Made by a program: the position numbers and the translations under genes. A stretch of 64,000 bases of DNA from DASQDN01 sp963833675 (GTDB lineage Bacteria; Acidobacteriota; Terriglobia; Bryobacterales; Bryobacteraceae). Where the stretch lies: positions 1-64,000 of the forward strand of contig CAWHYW010000031.1 in NCBI GenBank assembly GCA_963833675.1, in the 5' to 3' direction. Positions 54,248 to 62,267 of the stretch are shown in pieces. The notes beneath the pieces are model-generated. The model was given only the letters and a program-made list of their open reading frames with translations, ran no database searches and was not told the DNA's origin. Each line of letters opens with the position of its first letter. The first letter of the stretch is position 1.

Positions 54248-56536
54248 TTACGCTCCGATGGCGACCGGCTCCTTGAAACTCGTCACCATGTTCTGCGCCA
54301 GGCGCATCTCGGCCAACGAAAGCAGAAACGCAAGAGACGACTCTGCGCCCTCATTCCCGTTGACCCGATCCACGTGGAGACCATCCCGACAGCCTCCGCT
54401 CTCGGGTGAATAGAGCTCAAGACCAAGATCGTTCCATCCAAGAAACCAGTCGAACGCTCGTTGAGCCTGCTCGTACCACCAGAAGTCTGAAGTTGTGCGG
54501 TAGGCTTCGAGACACGCCGAGACGGTTGCGTGCGCCTCAATGGGCTGCTGGTCAAACTGTGCACGCGCCCCGCCACGACGATAGAATCCGTTGCTGCCGA
54601 TCGGCCGGAAATGCCCCTTCTCGGAGACTTGTAACTCGTTGAGCCAGCGCAGCGCCTGCAATCCCGCCTCGATGATGGCGAGTTGCCCGGTCGCGTGTCC
54701 GCTTAGGATCAACGCGTGCGCCAGCTTTGCATTGTCATATGACAGCTCGTCTTCAAACCAGCACCAGTCGGGTTGGGCGCTGCGCCGGAACAAATCCATG
54801 AGTTTGGACGTGAGTAATTCGCGGGTCTGATTGACAAGGCTGTCACCACTCAGCCGGCGAAGGTACTCATGGATGCCGATCAGTCCGAATGCCCAGGCGC
54901 GCGGCGAGGTGAAGTTCGTGAAGGCCGGCAATGCACGGGCGAAGAGTTGGCCAGCTATCATCTGTACACCTCGTGATCCTGAACGTCCAACTCCTATGCC
55001 GAGCGCCCATAGTGCTCGCCCTTGACAGTCTTCCGATCCGCAGGCATCAAGCCAGTGCCGGTCGAAACTCATGTGGTTATGAAACCGCTCCATGTTCTTG
55101 TCGAACGCGTGATGCAGGAAACCAGCACACGTGGTTGTTATGGTTCGCACGCGTTCCGGCTCCTCACCCAGTTCGCCGAGCAGGACGGCCAGGATAAATG
55201 CGCGCGCATTGTCGTCGGTACAGTAGCCCTCAGAGAAGTTCGGGACGGTGAAAACGGCGTGTTGGAAGACGCCGGTGGAATCGGTCATTTGGGAGAGGTG
55301 ATTCAGCTTCAGCTCGGGTAATTCCCTGGGCCTCTGGTCGAGCGTCTTGGTGATCAGAGATTTTCGGGAGGGTGCGCCACCCTCGAGGCGCGATAGCTCA
55401 AACGAGCGCATATAGAGCTGCGCAACGTTGCTCCAAATCATCTCGCGCCCAATCCGATACGCGTTCTTGCGAATGGCATGACGTCTTGTGTCGTCCCTCA
55501 GCAACGCGATCACCTCCCGAGCGATCGCCTGCGAATCCCCGAATGGCACTAAGACGCCGCGGTCATCCGCCAGGAGTTCTGCGGCATGCCAGTAAGGCGT
55601 CGAAACAACGGCTTTGCCGGCGCCGAAAGTATAGGCAAGGGTTCCTGACGTTATCTGCGCTTCGTTGAGATAAGGCGTTATGTAGAGGTCGGCGGCGCCG
55701 ATGAACTCTTTTAGGTTTTCCAGATCGACGTACCGGTTGTAAAAAATGACGTGTTTCTCAACTCTATTCTTCCTGGCAAGAATCTCTAAGCTCAGCCGGT
55801 AAGCTTCACCGTGCTCACGCACTTCGTTTGGGTGTGTCGCGCCGAGGACTATGTACACGACGTCGGGAAACTCAGCCACGATAGCCGGCAGGGCATTTAG
55901 CACGACTTCGATTCCCTTGTTGGGGGAAAGCAGACCGAAGGTGAGCAGAACTACCTTGCCTTCAACACCGAACTGATCTTTGAAGTAGGTTGGATCGACG
56001 AACCCAACATCTGGGATCCCATGCGCGATCAGGTCGACCTTGGAAAGCGGCACTTCGTAAATGTCCTGCAGCATCTGCCGCCCACGCTCAGCCATGACAA
56101 CTACACGGGTCGAGAGCGAGATCAGCTCTCGCATGACGCGCCGTTGGTCGGCCCGGGGCTCACGGAGAACAGTGTGGAGCGTTGTGACGACCGGCATCGC
56201 CAGTTCGCGCAGGAATGCCAGGATGTGGCCGCCGGCAGGGCCGCCGAAAATGCCGAACTCGTGCTGAAGGCACACAATGTCTACATTGCTGATATTGAGG
56301 AAGTCCGCGGCGCGCAGGTACGACGACAACTCCTGCTCTTCGATCTCGAAGCGGACAACATCCGGGTAGTCATAGCCACCCTTGATGTCGTTGACCGAAA
56401 CAGAAAAGCACTGGCTCTGGGGATACGCATTCGCGACGGCGCCAAGCAGATCGGAAGTAAACGTGGCGATTCCGCATTTGCGAGGCACGTGGTCGGCGAC
56501 GAAAGCGATCTTACGTACTTTGGATATGTCTCTCAT
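54248..56536 (-). CDS. Two-domain protein: GT4 glycosyltransferase fused to an alpha/alpha-toroid domain
   Basis: These 762 residues contain an N-terminal GT-B transferase (1 to about 390): HVPRKCGIATFTSDLLGAVA, CLQHEFGIFGGPAGGH, LTFGLLSPNKGIEVVLNALP and PYLNEAQITSGTLAYTFGAG. The second half (about 420-740) is helix-rich with repeated Trp/aromatic motifs: DNARAFILAVLLGELGEEPE, NHMSFDRHWLDACGSEDCQG, WAFGLIGIHEYLRR and PDWCWFEDELSYDNAKLAHA. It resembles a glycoside hydrolase-like toroid. It is the first enzyme gene of the operon. Confidence 0.88.
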   Translation of the reverse strand: MRDISKVRKIAFVADHVPRKCGIATFTSDLLGAVANAYPQSQCFSVSVNDIKGGYDYPDVVRFEIEEQELSSYLRAADFLNISNVDIVCLQHEFGIFGGPAGGHILAFLRELAMPVVTTLHTVLREPRADQRRVMRELISLSTRVVVMAERGRQMLQDIYEVPLSKVDLIAHGIPDVGFVDPTYFKDQFGVEGKVVLLTFGLLSPNKGIEVVLNALPAIVAEFPDVVYIVLGATHPNEVREHGEAYRLSLEILARKNRVEKHVIFYNRYVDLENLKEFIGAADLYITPYLNEAQITSGTLAYTFGAGKAVVSTPYWHAAELLADDRGVLVPFGDSQAIAREVIALLRDDTRRHAIRKNAYRIGREMIWSNVAQLYMRSFELSRLEGGAPSRKSLITKTLDQRPRELPELKLNHLSQMTDSTGVFQHAVFTVPNFSEGYCTDDNARAFILAVLLGELGEEPERVRTITTTCAGFLHHAFDKNMERFHNHMSFDRHWLDACGSEDCQGRALWALGIGVGRSGSRGVQMIAGQLFARALPAFTNFTSPRAWAFGLIGIHEYLRRLSGDSLVNQTRELLTSKLMDLFRRSAQPDWCWFEDELSYDNAKLAHALILSGHATGQLAIIEAGLQALRWLNELQVSEKGHFRPIGSNGFYRRGGARAQFDQQPIEAHATVSACLEAYRTTSDFWWYEQAQRAFDWFLGWNDLGLELYSPESGGCRDGLHVDRVNGNEGAESSLAFLLSLAEMRLAQNMVTSFKEPVAIGA

Positions 56537-56572
56537 AACCCATACCTTCGCTCTGACACATCGGGCGTCTCT

Positions 56573-57452
56573 TCAATCCGATCGCCTCGGCTGCTGCGGA
56601 GGCGGGAAATGAAGTGGATCCCTCAAGCTTTGTAATTCCCGATAGTAGTAGAGGGGCGACGGCCGCCTCCCTTTGAACTTCAGCATCTTCAGAAACTCGA
56701 TCTCCTCTTCTGTCGCATCGGCGCTTAGGCATCCGTCCTTCAGAAACTGCTCAAACCCTGGTTCTATGACGAACGATTGCTCGACCGCTATTTCGACGAA
56801 CTCAAATCGTTTCAGGCTGCCTGGCGCTAGCCGGGGGTTCAGCATGACCTCGATGCCAAAGCTCTTAAGGTCGATATCCCAGCCCTCGATCATCGGATCC
56901 AGGAACGGAGATGCAGCTTTCGACGGAAACCTGGAATACGTCCATGTCCAGAAACTCGAGGATTGCGACTCGCACCTCCTCATAGCTGCGCCCGCTCAGT
57001 TGACCCATCGTGCGGAGCCACTCTTCACTTCGCAATTCTTCCCTCGCAACTCCCTGGGCCACATCCAGGATTTTTTGCGTGACGAGACGTTCGAGTTCTC
57101 CGAAAGGCTCCTTCTCGAAAATGCGCCGTACCTCTGCCCGCCTCTTCGGGGCGGACTTGCGGAGAATCAACTCCCGGCGCTCTTCGAAGAGCGGCACGGA
57201 TGCCTCCCCAATCTTCTTCTTCAACTCCAGCCGACGCTGAACATCTGCCAGTCTCGAAAGCTCTCCGGCTGGGAGCTTGAGGAATTGGCCGATCTTTTCG
57301 TAGATGTCAGTGCGTTCCGGCGCGGGAGGGGCTTTCCTGCGGGCCAGGAGCTGGGAGATATATGATTCGGTGACTTGAGCCGCACCTGCCAAATCCTTTT
57401 GATCTAGGCCCAACTCGGTCAAGCGCTGTTTAATCAGTTGAGAAACATCCAC
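56573..57452 (-). CDS. XRE-family regulator with a conserved C-terminal domain (one frameshift)
   Basis: The N-terminal helix-turn-helix reads LIKQRLTELGLDQKDLAGAA, QVTESYISQLLARRKAP and IYEKIGQFLKLPAGELSRLA. A middle segment follows (EEWLRTMGQLSGRSYEEVRV; ILEFLDMDVFQVSVESCIS). A frame change near 56910 leads to FLDPMIEGWDIDLKSFGIEV and the acidic EEEIEFLKMLKFKGRRPSPL. The rejoined length is about 290 residues, a type I know from acidobacteria. It is 36 bases ahead of the GT gene on the same strand and divergent from the small-gene island. Confidence 0.82.
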
Positions 57453-57474
57453 TTGTGTGATCCAGCACCTTTTT

Positions 57475-57493
57475 GGTTAACCTCACTCGGTGA
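57475..57493. promoter_or_regulatory. Candidate XRE operator
   Basis: An 8-base palindrome GGTTAACC (57475-57482) abuts TCAC-TCG-GTGA (57483-57493), just upstream of the XRE gene start. A second TTAACC lies at 57542-57547. These symmetric sites in the divergent promoter region fit autoregulation. Confidence 0.4.
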
Positions 57494-57524
57494 AGTAAGC
57501 TCCTCAAGTGTGCCACTAATGTGC

Positions 57525-57553
57525 TTGACAGGCAATTCAAATTAACCGAGAAT
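57525..57553 (+). promoter_or_regulatory. Possible sigma-70 promoter for the small-gene island
   Basis: A perfect TTGACA (57525-57530) is followed after 17 bases by GAGAAT (57548-57553), a weak -10 match. The first island gene starts about 100 bases downstream. Confidence 0.35.
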
Positions 57554-57655
57554 AGTTACGTCTGAGCACTCCTGTTCACTCACGGTTCCCCTGAACTAAG
57601 TCAGGTGCTCCGTCCCTTCCTCTTAGGCAGATCATCTGGCAACCGAGGAGTTTGC

Positions 57656-57895
57656 ATGTTAAATAGCCAACCTAAATACGCGGGGACGCGGTACACGATT
57701 ATCGTAGCGGCGCTTGTTGTTGCATGCGTCGTCAGTCCTGCGCTGCTGCTCCTTTCACGCCCATTCGGGTACATTTCGGCGTCAGTAGCGCTGGCTTGCA
57801 GCGGCTTTTGTGTCGCCGTCGCGTTTATCCATTGGAAGAAGTACTCGGAATTGACGATTCCTTCTATTACGTCTCCGTACCCGAGGTCGAAATGA
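57656..57895 (+). CDS. Small membrane protein, two TM helices
   Basis: ATG 57656 follows GAGGAG with five bases between. The 79 residues contain two hydrophobic stretches (TIIVAALVVACVVSPALLLL and YISASVALACSGFCVAVAFI) and end in a polar tail. It is the first gene of the island and overlaps the next gene (ATGA at 57892). The function is unknown. Confidence 0.6.
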   Translation: MLNSQPKYAGTRYTIIVAALVVACVVSPALLLLSRPFGYISASVALACSGFCVAVAFIHWKKYSELTIPSITSPYPRSK

Positions 57896-58572
57896 CTCTC
57901 CTGCGCCACTTAACAGTGATCGTGGCGCCGATGATCTGGGCACCGCTGCTCGGCGCTGGAGACCTTTCCAGCTATCGGGGAATCCGAATCGGCACAACCC
58001 TGGAGATCGCAGCGAAGCAGTCGGATGCACAATCGGGCGAGGCAAGGCTCGTCCACCAGCGGCCGGCGGTGATTCAGGAACTGGAGTGCGCGCCTCGTTT
58101 TTCGTACACGTCGAACGCGAAAGAAGTGGATCCGGTCAGGGATAGCCTGTTGCGGTTCTACAACGGAGAGTTGTTCCAGATCGTCACGACATACGACCGA
58201 GACAAGGTGAAAGGGATGAAGGAAGCGGATCTGGTTGATGCCATCTCGCTTACCTACGGAACTGCGACGAAGCCTGCTGTCGAGATTCCTTATCACTCCA
58301 ACTATGGCGAGGTTGCATCGGTACTCGCTCGATGGGAAGACACGGATTACTCACATGATTTGATTCGTACGGGAGACCGGTCCAGCTTTGCGTTGGTCCT
58401 CAGTAATAAGCGACTGAACGCGTTGGCTCAGGCGGCGATTGCAGAAGCGGTTCGGCTGGATGCAATCGAGGCTCCTCAAAAACAAATCAACCTGCAGAAG
58501 CTGCAGGACGCAAACGATCGCCTCGACCTTGAGAGGGCTCGATCCGAGAACAGGCCAAACTTTCGTCCGTGA
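57892..58572 (+). CDS. Exported protein of unknown function (acidobacterial-type)
   Basis: The start at 57892 overlaps the preceding stop and is preferred over the long frame from 57724. A hydrophobic leader (LLRHLTVIVAPMIWAPLLGA) precedes LSSYRGIRIGTTLEIAAKQS, VHQRPAVIQELECAPRFSYT, FYNGELFQIVTTYDRDKVKG and LVDAISLTYGTATKPAVEIP. The C-terminus is a charged helix. By memory this resembles a family frequent in soil acidobacteria. The protein probably sits in the periplasm, perhaps bound by the upstream membrane protein. Confidence 0.65.
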   Translation: MTLLRHLTVIVAPMIWAPLLGAGDLSSYRGIRIGTTLEIAAKQSDAQSGEARLVHQRPAVIQELECAPRFSYTSNAKEVDPVRDSLLRFYNGELFQIVTTYDRDKVKGMKEADLVDAISLTYGTATKPAVEIPYHSNYGEVASVLARWEDTDYSHDLIRTGDRSSFALVLSNKRLNALAQAAIAEAVRLDAIEAPQKQINLQKLQDANDRLDLERARSENRPNFRP

Positions 58573-58802
58573 GCAACGATGAACTCCCTACACGATGGCC
58601 GTCGATTGGTGGGGGCTCCCGACTGGTCGCACCGGGAACCCTTGTTCCACCAGAGTGGCAGGTTGAGCACGATTCAGATGCGAGCTGGTCGCGCAGGGAT
58701 GACTTACTCTCGTCGATCAAATGTTCGGGGAAGTCTCCCCCGCTTGGGGGTATGTTCCGACCGCGTGACGAAGCTTCATCGAGGGCCCATTTGTGCCATT
58801 GA
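58569..58802 (+). CDS. Possible small protein in the island
   Basis: GTG 58569 overlaps the preceding stop (GTGA). The 77 residues are polar with many Pro, Ser, Arg and Asp (PTRWPSIGGGSRLVAPGTL; DASWSRRDDLLSSIKCSG) and no known motif. The translational overlap is the main support. Another frame of similar length exists on the same strand, so this call is weak. Confidence 0.35.
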   Translation: MSNDELPTRWPSIGGGSRLVAPGTLVPPEWQVEHDSDASWSRRDDLLSSIKCSGKSPPLGGMFRPRDEASSRAHLCH

Positions 58803-58837
58803 CCAGAGAAGATCAATTAGCAACAGCAGGAGAAGAG

Positions 58838-59185
58838 ATGACCGGTACGCCGAGCCAGGTAGAGTGGGCGCAGCAGATCAAACGGCAGGTAAATACGGAA
58901 TTTGATCGAGTAAGCAGCGCTTTGAAAGGTGCGGCCGACAGTCAGTCGAAACAGGATCGACTGAATATCGACGCAATCGGCTCCATCCTGGAACAAAAGC
59001 GCCTTGAAGTAATGGCGAGAGATGAGGCTGGCTATTTTATTCGGGACTGGCAGGAGCTCAGCGACCAAGTGCGGCGGCTGATCGGCTCCGATCCTGCCTT
59101 TCAGGCAATCAGGGCAAGGCGCGAGGCGCCATCACGACAGATGCACACTGAGCAGTTGTCCAACGAAATCGGCATGCCGAAATGA
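58838..59185 (+). CDS. Small helical protein of unknown function
   Basis: The ATG at 58838 has AGGAGAAGAG just before it; a longer frame begins at GTG 58793. The 115 residues are helical: SQVEWAQQIKRQVNTEFDRV, GSILEQKRLEVMARDEAGYF and QELSDQVRRLIGSDPAFQAI. I recall similar small acidobacterial proteins but no function. It overlaps the next gene by ATGA. Confidence 0.6.
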   Translation: MTGTPSQVEWAQQIKRQVNTEFDRVSSALKGAADSQSKQDRLNIDAIGSILEQKRLEVMARDEAGYFIRDWQELSDQVRRLIGSDPAFQAIRARREAPSRQMHTEQLSNEIGMPK

Positions 59186-59397
59186 AACGTATTACCGTCA
59201 CATTCACCGCGGCGGAGCTTGCTCTACTGAGGAGCCTGGCAGCGGATCAACTGTTCCGGAGAGAGTTCATTGATCCGAGACTGCCGGGCTACAGAGCTAA
59301 TGCTGCCGAGATAGCTCTCGGCAAGCAAGTTGTGGAACGTCTGCGATTATCAACCGATGCGGCCATGGGAACAAAGCCCACAAAAGGAACGGAATGA
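59182..59397 (+). CDS. Small protein of unknown function
   Basis: 71 residues starting MKRITVTFTAAELALLRSLA. The N-terminal strand-helix shape resembles an antitoxin or ribbon-helix-helix start, but the rest (YRANAAEIALGKQVVERLRL) does not confirm it. The ATG overlaps the preceding stop. Confidence 0.5.
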   Translation: MKRITVTFTAAELALLRSLAADQLFRREFIDPRLPGYRANAAEIALGKQVVERLRLSTDAAMGTKPTKGTE

Positions 59398-59429
59398 CTC
59401 GTCTGACAGTCCGGGATAAGGGATAAAGG

Positions 59430-59732
59430 ATGCCTTTCGAGCAGCATGTTCCACGAGCGTTTACGCAGACGGGCGTCCGGATGTTCGCACCGACTGCTTC
59501 TGGCGTCTACGGACTCTCGAACGCTCGTGAGTGGATCTACATCGGAGAAACCGACGACATACGAGGCGCCCTTATCGCTCACCTGGCGGACTGTCGTGCG
59601 TCCATGATGACCCGCAACCCAACCGGCTTTGTGTTCGAAGTCTGCGAGAGAGCGCATCGCCCCACGCGACAGGATCGTTTGATTTTCGAATACGAGCCTA
59701 CTTGTAACCGGCAGTGGTCGGGGAACTCGTGA
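59430..59732 (+). CDS. Small GIY-YIG-like domain protein
   Basis: 100 residues with the sequence SGVYGLSNAREWIYIGETDD, which fits the GIY-YIG pattern (GVY, about 10 residues, YIG) and a following Arg (DIRGALIAHL). The later Glu expected in the nuclease fold could be E73 or E80. An N-terminal FTQTGVRMFAPTA precedes it. It may be a DNA nuclease or a catalytically weak relative. Confidence 0.6.
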   Translation: MPFEQHVPRAFTQTGVRMFAPTASGVYGLSNAREWIYIGETDDIRGALIAHLADCRASMMTRNPTGFVFEVCERAHRPTRQDRLIFEYEPTCNRQWSGNS

Positions 59733-59787
59733 AAAAGGCTCGGAACCGCATTCGGAATCGTTGGAAAAATCTGGAAGGAGCGAATGG

Positions 59788-60132
59788 ATGCAATACATTC
59801 TCACTCGGTTTACTCATGAGATGGGGTTCCGCGTGTTTGAGTTCGAAGGCATCGGCGACGATCGAGTGCGAACCGCTTATACAGTGAGGGCGGATCTCGC
59901 GCTGATACACCGATACGGCATCCGCGTGCAAGAATTACCTCTACTCTGCCGAGGCGTTCTGGAGCGGCGCAAGGAGGACGAGGCGCAGCAGACATTCACG
60001 TATACAGAGGTCGACATGCGTCTGAACGCTGAAATGTCCGCCTCCCGGGCCGCGGATGCAGAGAAGAGAAGGGCGCCGCGTAAAACGCCCAGCCAGAACG
60101 TTGGCGCCGCTTGGCGCAGTCCGCACGTGTAG
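59788..60132 (+). CDS. Small protein of unknown function
   Basis: The start at ATG 59788 follows AAGGAG. The 114 residues begin MQYILTRFTHEMGFRVFEFE, continue DDRVRTAYTVRADLALIHRY and LPLLCRGVLERRKEDEAQQT, and have a basic C-terminus. No family is recognised. It is the last gene of the island, followed by a gene-poor zone. Confidence 0.5.
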   Translation: MQYILTRFTHEMGFRVFEFEGIGDDRVRTAYTVRADLALIHRYGIRVQELPLLCRGVLERRKEDEAQQTFTYTEVDMRLNAEMSASRAADAEKRRAPRKTPSQNVGAAWRSPHV

Positions 60133-60397
60133 GCAGCTTTGACTCGGTCAAAGCACATGAATAAATACAGAGAGCTATCTCACCATCGCGGGCGAGCGTT
60201 CGAGTAACTATCTCGTACAGACCGTTCGTAGAGGTCTCCCCCACAGCATTCTCGGCGCACGTTCAGGAATATGGCGTCGGGTGACCGCTATGAGCGTCCA
60301 AGATCCGCGTGCCGGCCATGTGTGCTAACTTTCCGCCTCGTTTGCCGTTAGCTACTGGGAATTCCGCCGGACGGCAGCGAAAAAATAACGGTGCTGA

Positions 60398-61102
60398 CTA
60401 AGGATGAAGCACTTCCAATCCTTTGGATACGAACCGGCGCAGCCTTTTCACAATTGAACTTTTGGCCAAAGGGGCTTGGATCACTGAGGCGTTCCGACCA
60501 TATGTGGTCCGCGAGGATCGTGAAAACGTTCTTATCGTGATTTGAGCACGCGGGTGAGAAAAGGCGATGCTGGCGACACCCCGGATGATCTTCAGCGTAT
60601 AGCCTATGAGGCGTTAGGAGGCGTAGTGCATCCGAAAAGGCCAGGTTGAGATCAGCCAAATTCGGCATTTTGTACTCGGGAAGCTGATCCTGAACGCGCG
60701 CAGGAAAGCCCTGTAGCTTGTCCGATCCTCTTGATGTCCCACCGAAAGACGCTCACTCGCAGCGTCGAACCCTGGCTTACCGTGTTGCCGCCGAACCAAA
60801 GCGGGTCGCCAAGCTGATACAGCAGCCTTTAGGCGAAGCTCTTGACTGTGGGCCGCGCCGGTATTTTTACGACCAGTACGGGAACCTCGACGCCCGACTG
60901 GGTGGTCGACGCGCGGATGGAGGCTCGCAAAGTAGGAAATGATCGTGGTTTTCCCGCTGCCACTCTCGCCGGCATTTGAGCAGCAGTCCGGTTCGGCGGT
61001 AGCGTCGTGAGTATCGAACCACGCCAGGATTCGCGCGATCGCCGCTTTGAAGAGTGGATATTCAACCAGGATCCGTTCGCAAGGATCCCTCGATTGCGTC
61101 AT
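60398..61102 (-). pseudogene. TniB-like transposition ATPase remnant
   Basis: Pieces in three frames line up with a TniB-type AAA ATPase. They are ERILVEYPLFKAAIARILAW, then Walker A GESGSGKTTIISYFASLHPR, then GVEVPVLVVKIPARPTVKSF, then LLYQLGDPLWFGGNTVSQGS, then MPNLADLNLAFSDA and RLIGYTLKIIRGVASIAFSH. The middle (Walker B) is missing. At least four frame changes plus an in-frame stop show it is dead. No TniA or TniQ follows intact. Confidence 0.6.
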
Positions 61103-61186
61103 TTTTGCGAATCTCCGTAGGTTCGACCAGCTCGAATCGCACGCTGGGCGCATCGAGGTTGGCCTCGAACACCGGAAGCACCTGAT

Positions 61187-61446
61187 CAACCCGAAGGGTG
61201 TCACTATCTTTAGCGACGACGCAGCCAATTCGTCGTAGGTACCTCCGCCAGGTATCTCGCCGAAAGATAGATCCATCCTAACTTTGTCGTGAGAGTAAAC
61301 TTCAGGCCGGCTTCAAGGGTTTCCAAATCCAATCGGAATGGTAGACCCTGGGGAGCACCGCGGGCATTCTTCGATTAGCGTCTGATCGATGTCACGTTTA
61401 TAGGTGTCGATGATCTCATCGATGGAACTTTTACTGGCATCTTCAT
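61187..61446 (-). pseudogene. Fused remnant: small helical protein plus AbiEii-like nucleotidyltransferase
   Basis: The minus strand reads SSIDEIIDTYKRDIDQTLIE, the start of a small protein commonly found before a nucleotidyltransferase-like gene. It then jumps to RGAPQGLPFRLDLETLEAGL, KFTLTTKLG and GEIPGGGTYDELAASSLKIV, the middle of that partner. A deletion has joined them. No start or catalytic GSxxxD motif is left, so it is inactive. Confidence 0.5.
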
Positions 61447-61458
61447 CTTACGGAGAAC

Positions 61459-62217
61459 TCAGATCATGTACATGCCGCCATTGATCTCGATCGTTTGGCC
61501 ATGTACGTACCGGCTTGCATCCGAGCAGAGGAAGAGGATTACATCGGAAATGTCTTCATTCGTCGCAAGCCTTCCAGCAGGAGTTGCCGCGATGACGCTA
61601 TCGAGAATCTGGCGGTTCGAGTGCTTCTCATGGAAGTAGTTATCTACTGTACCCGGACTGACCGCATTGACGCGAATTCCGTGCGGCGCAAGTTCCTTGG
61701 CCCAACCTTTCGTAAACGTCGCGACGGCCGCCTTTGCCGCAGCATACATCGTCGCTCCAGGTCCACCGCCGTTGCGCGCGGCGATCGAGCCAACGTTGAC
61801 AATAACGCCGGACTTTTTCTCGATCATCGACGGGACAATGGCCTGGGTTATGAACCACATGCTCTTCACATTCAAGTTCATCACCGCGTCATAGAGGTCT
61901 TGGGACGATTCCGTCAATTTTGCCCTTTTTACAAGATGTCCGGCATTGTTGATGAGAATGTCAATTTTCCGATTCTCGACCTGATCCAAAAGTCTGCGTG
62001 TTCCGTCGGCTTGACTGAGATCTGACTGAATCAGGGTTACATTCGCTCCCGCCGCGCGGACGTTTTCCGCAGTGTTTTCAGCCCCCTCCTGGTACGCGTT
62101 GTAGTGTAGGACTACTTCGTTTGCGCCGGCCTGCGCCAGCGCTATTGCCGCAGCGGCTCCGATACCGCGAGATGAGCCGGTAACCAGTGCCGATTTCCCT
62201 GAAAATTGTTTGGACAT
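61459..62217 (-). CDS. SDR-family oxidoreductase (3-oxoacyl-ACP reductase-like)
   Basis: ATG 62217 has AAAGAGAGG just before it; the frame to 62241 is longer. The 252 residues have the NAD(P) motif TGSSRGIGAAAAIAL, NNAG (ILINNAGHLV), the catalytic Ser-Tyr-Lys region (VGSIAARNG ... MYAAAKAAV) and RVNAVSPGTVDN. It probably reduces a keto group using NADPH. It is divergent from glmS by 50 bases. Confidence 0.92.
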   Translation of the reverse strand: MSKQFSGKSALVTGSSRGIGAAAAIALAQAGANEVVLHYNAYQEGAENTAENVRAAGANVTLIQSDLSQADGTRRLLDQVENRKIDILINNAGHLVKRAKLTESSQDLYDAVMNLNVKSMWFITQAIVPSMIEKKSGVIVNVGSIAARNGGGPGATMYAAAKAAVATFTKGWAKELAPHGIRVNAVSPGTVDNYFHEKHSNRQILDSVIAATPAGRLATNEDISDVILFLCSDASRYVHGQTIEINGGMYMI

Positions 62218-62267
62218 CCTCTCTTTTGTATCACCGCCCAAGCAAATGCCCTTACAATGTATGAACT

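Noticed and set aside
54221..56635. Plus-strand frames opposite the two-domain GT gene
   Set aside because: They are fragments with no motif opposite a complete 762-residue protein.
62218..62267. glmS ribozyme or riboswitch ahead of glmS
   Set aside because: The 50-base gap is too short for a glmS ribozyme and shows no matching fold.
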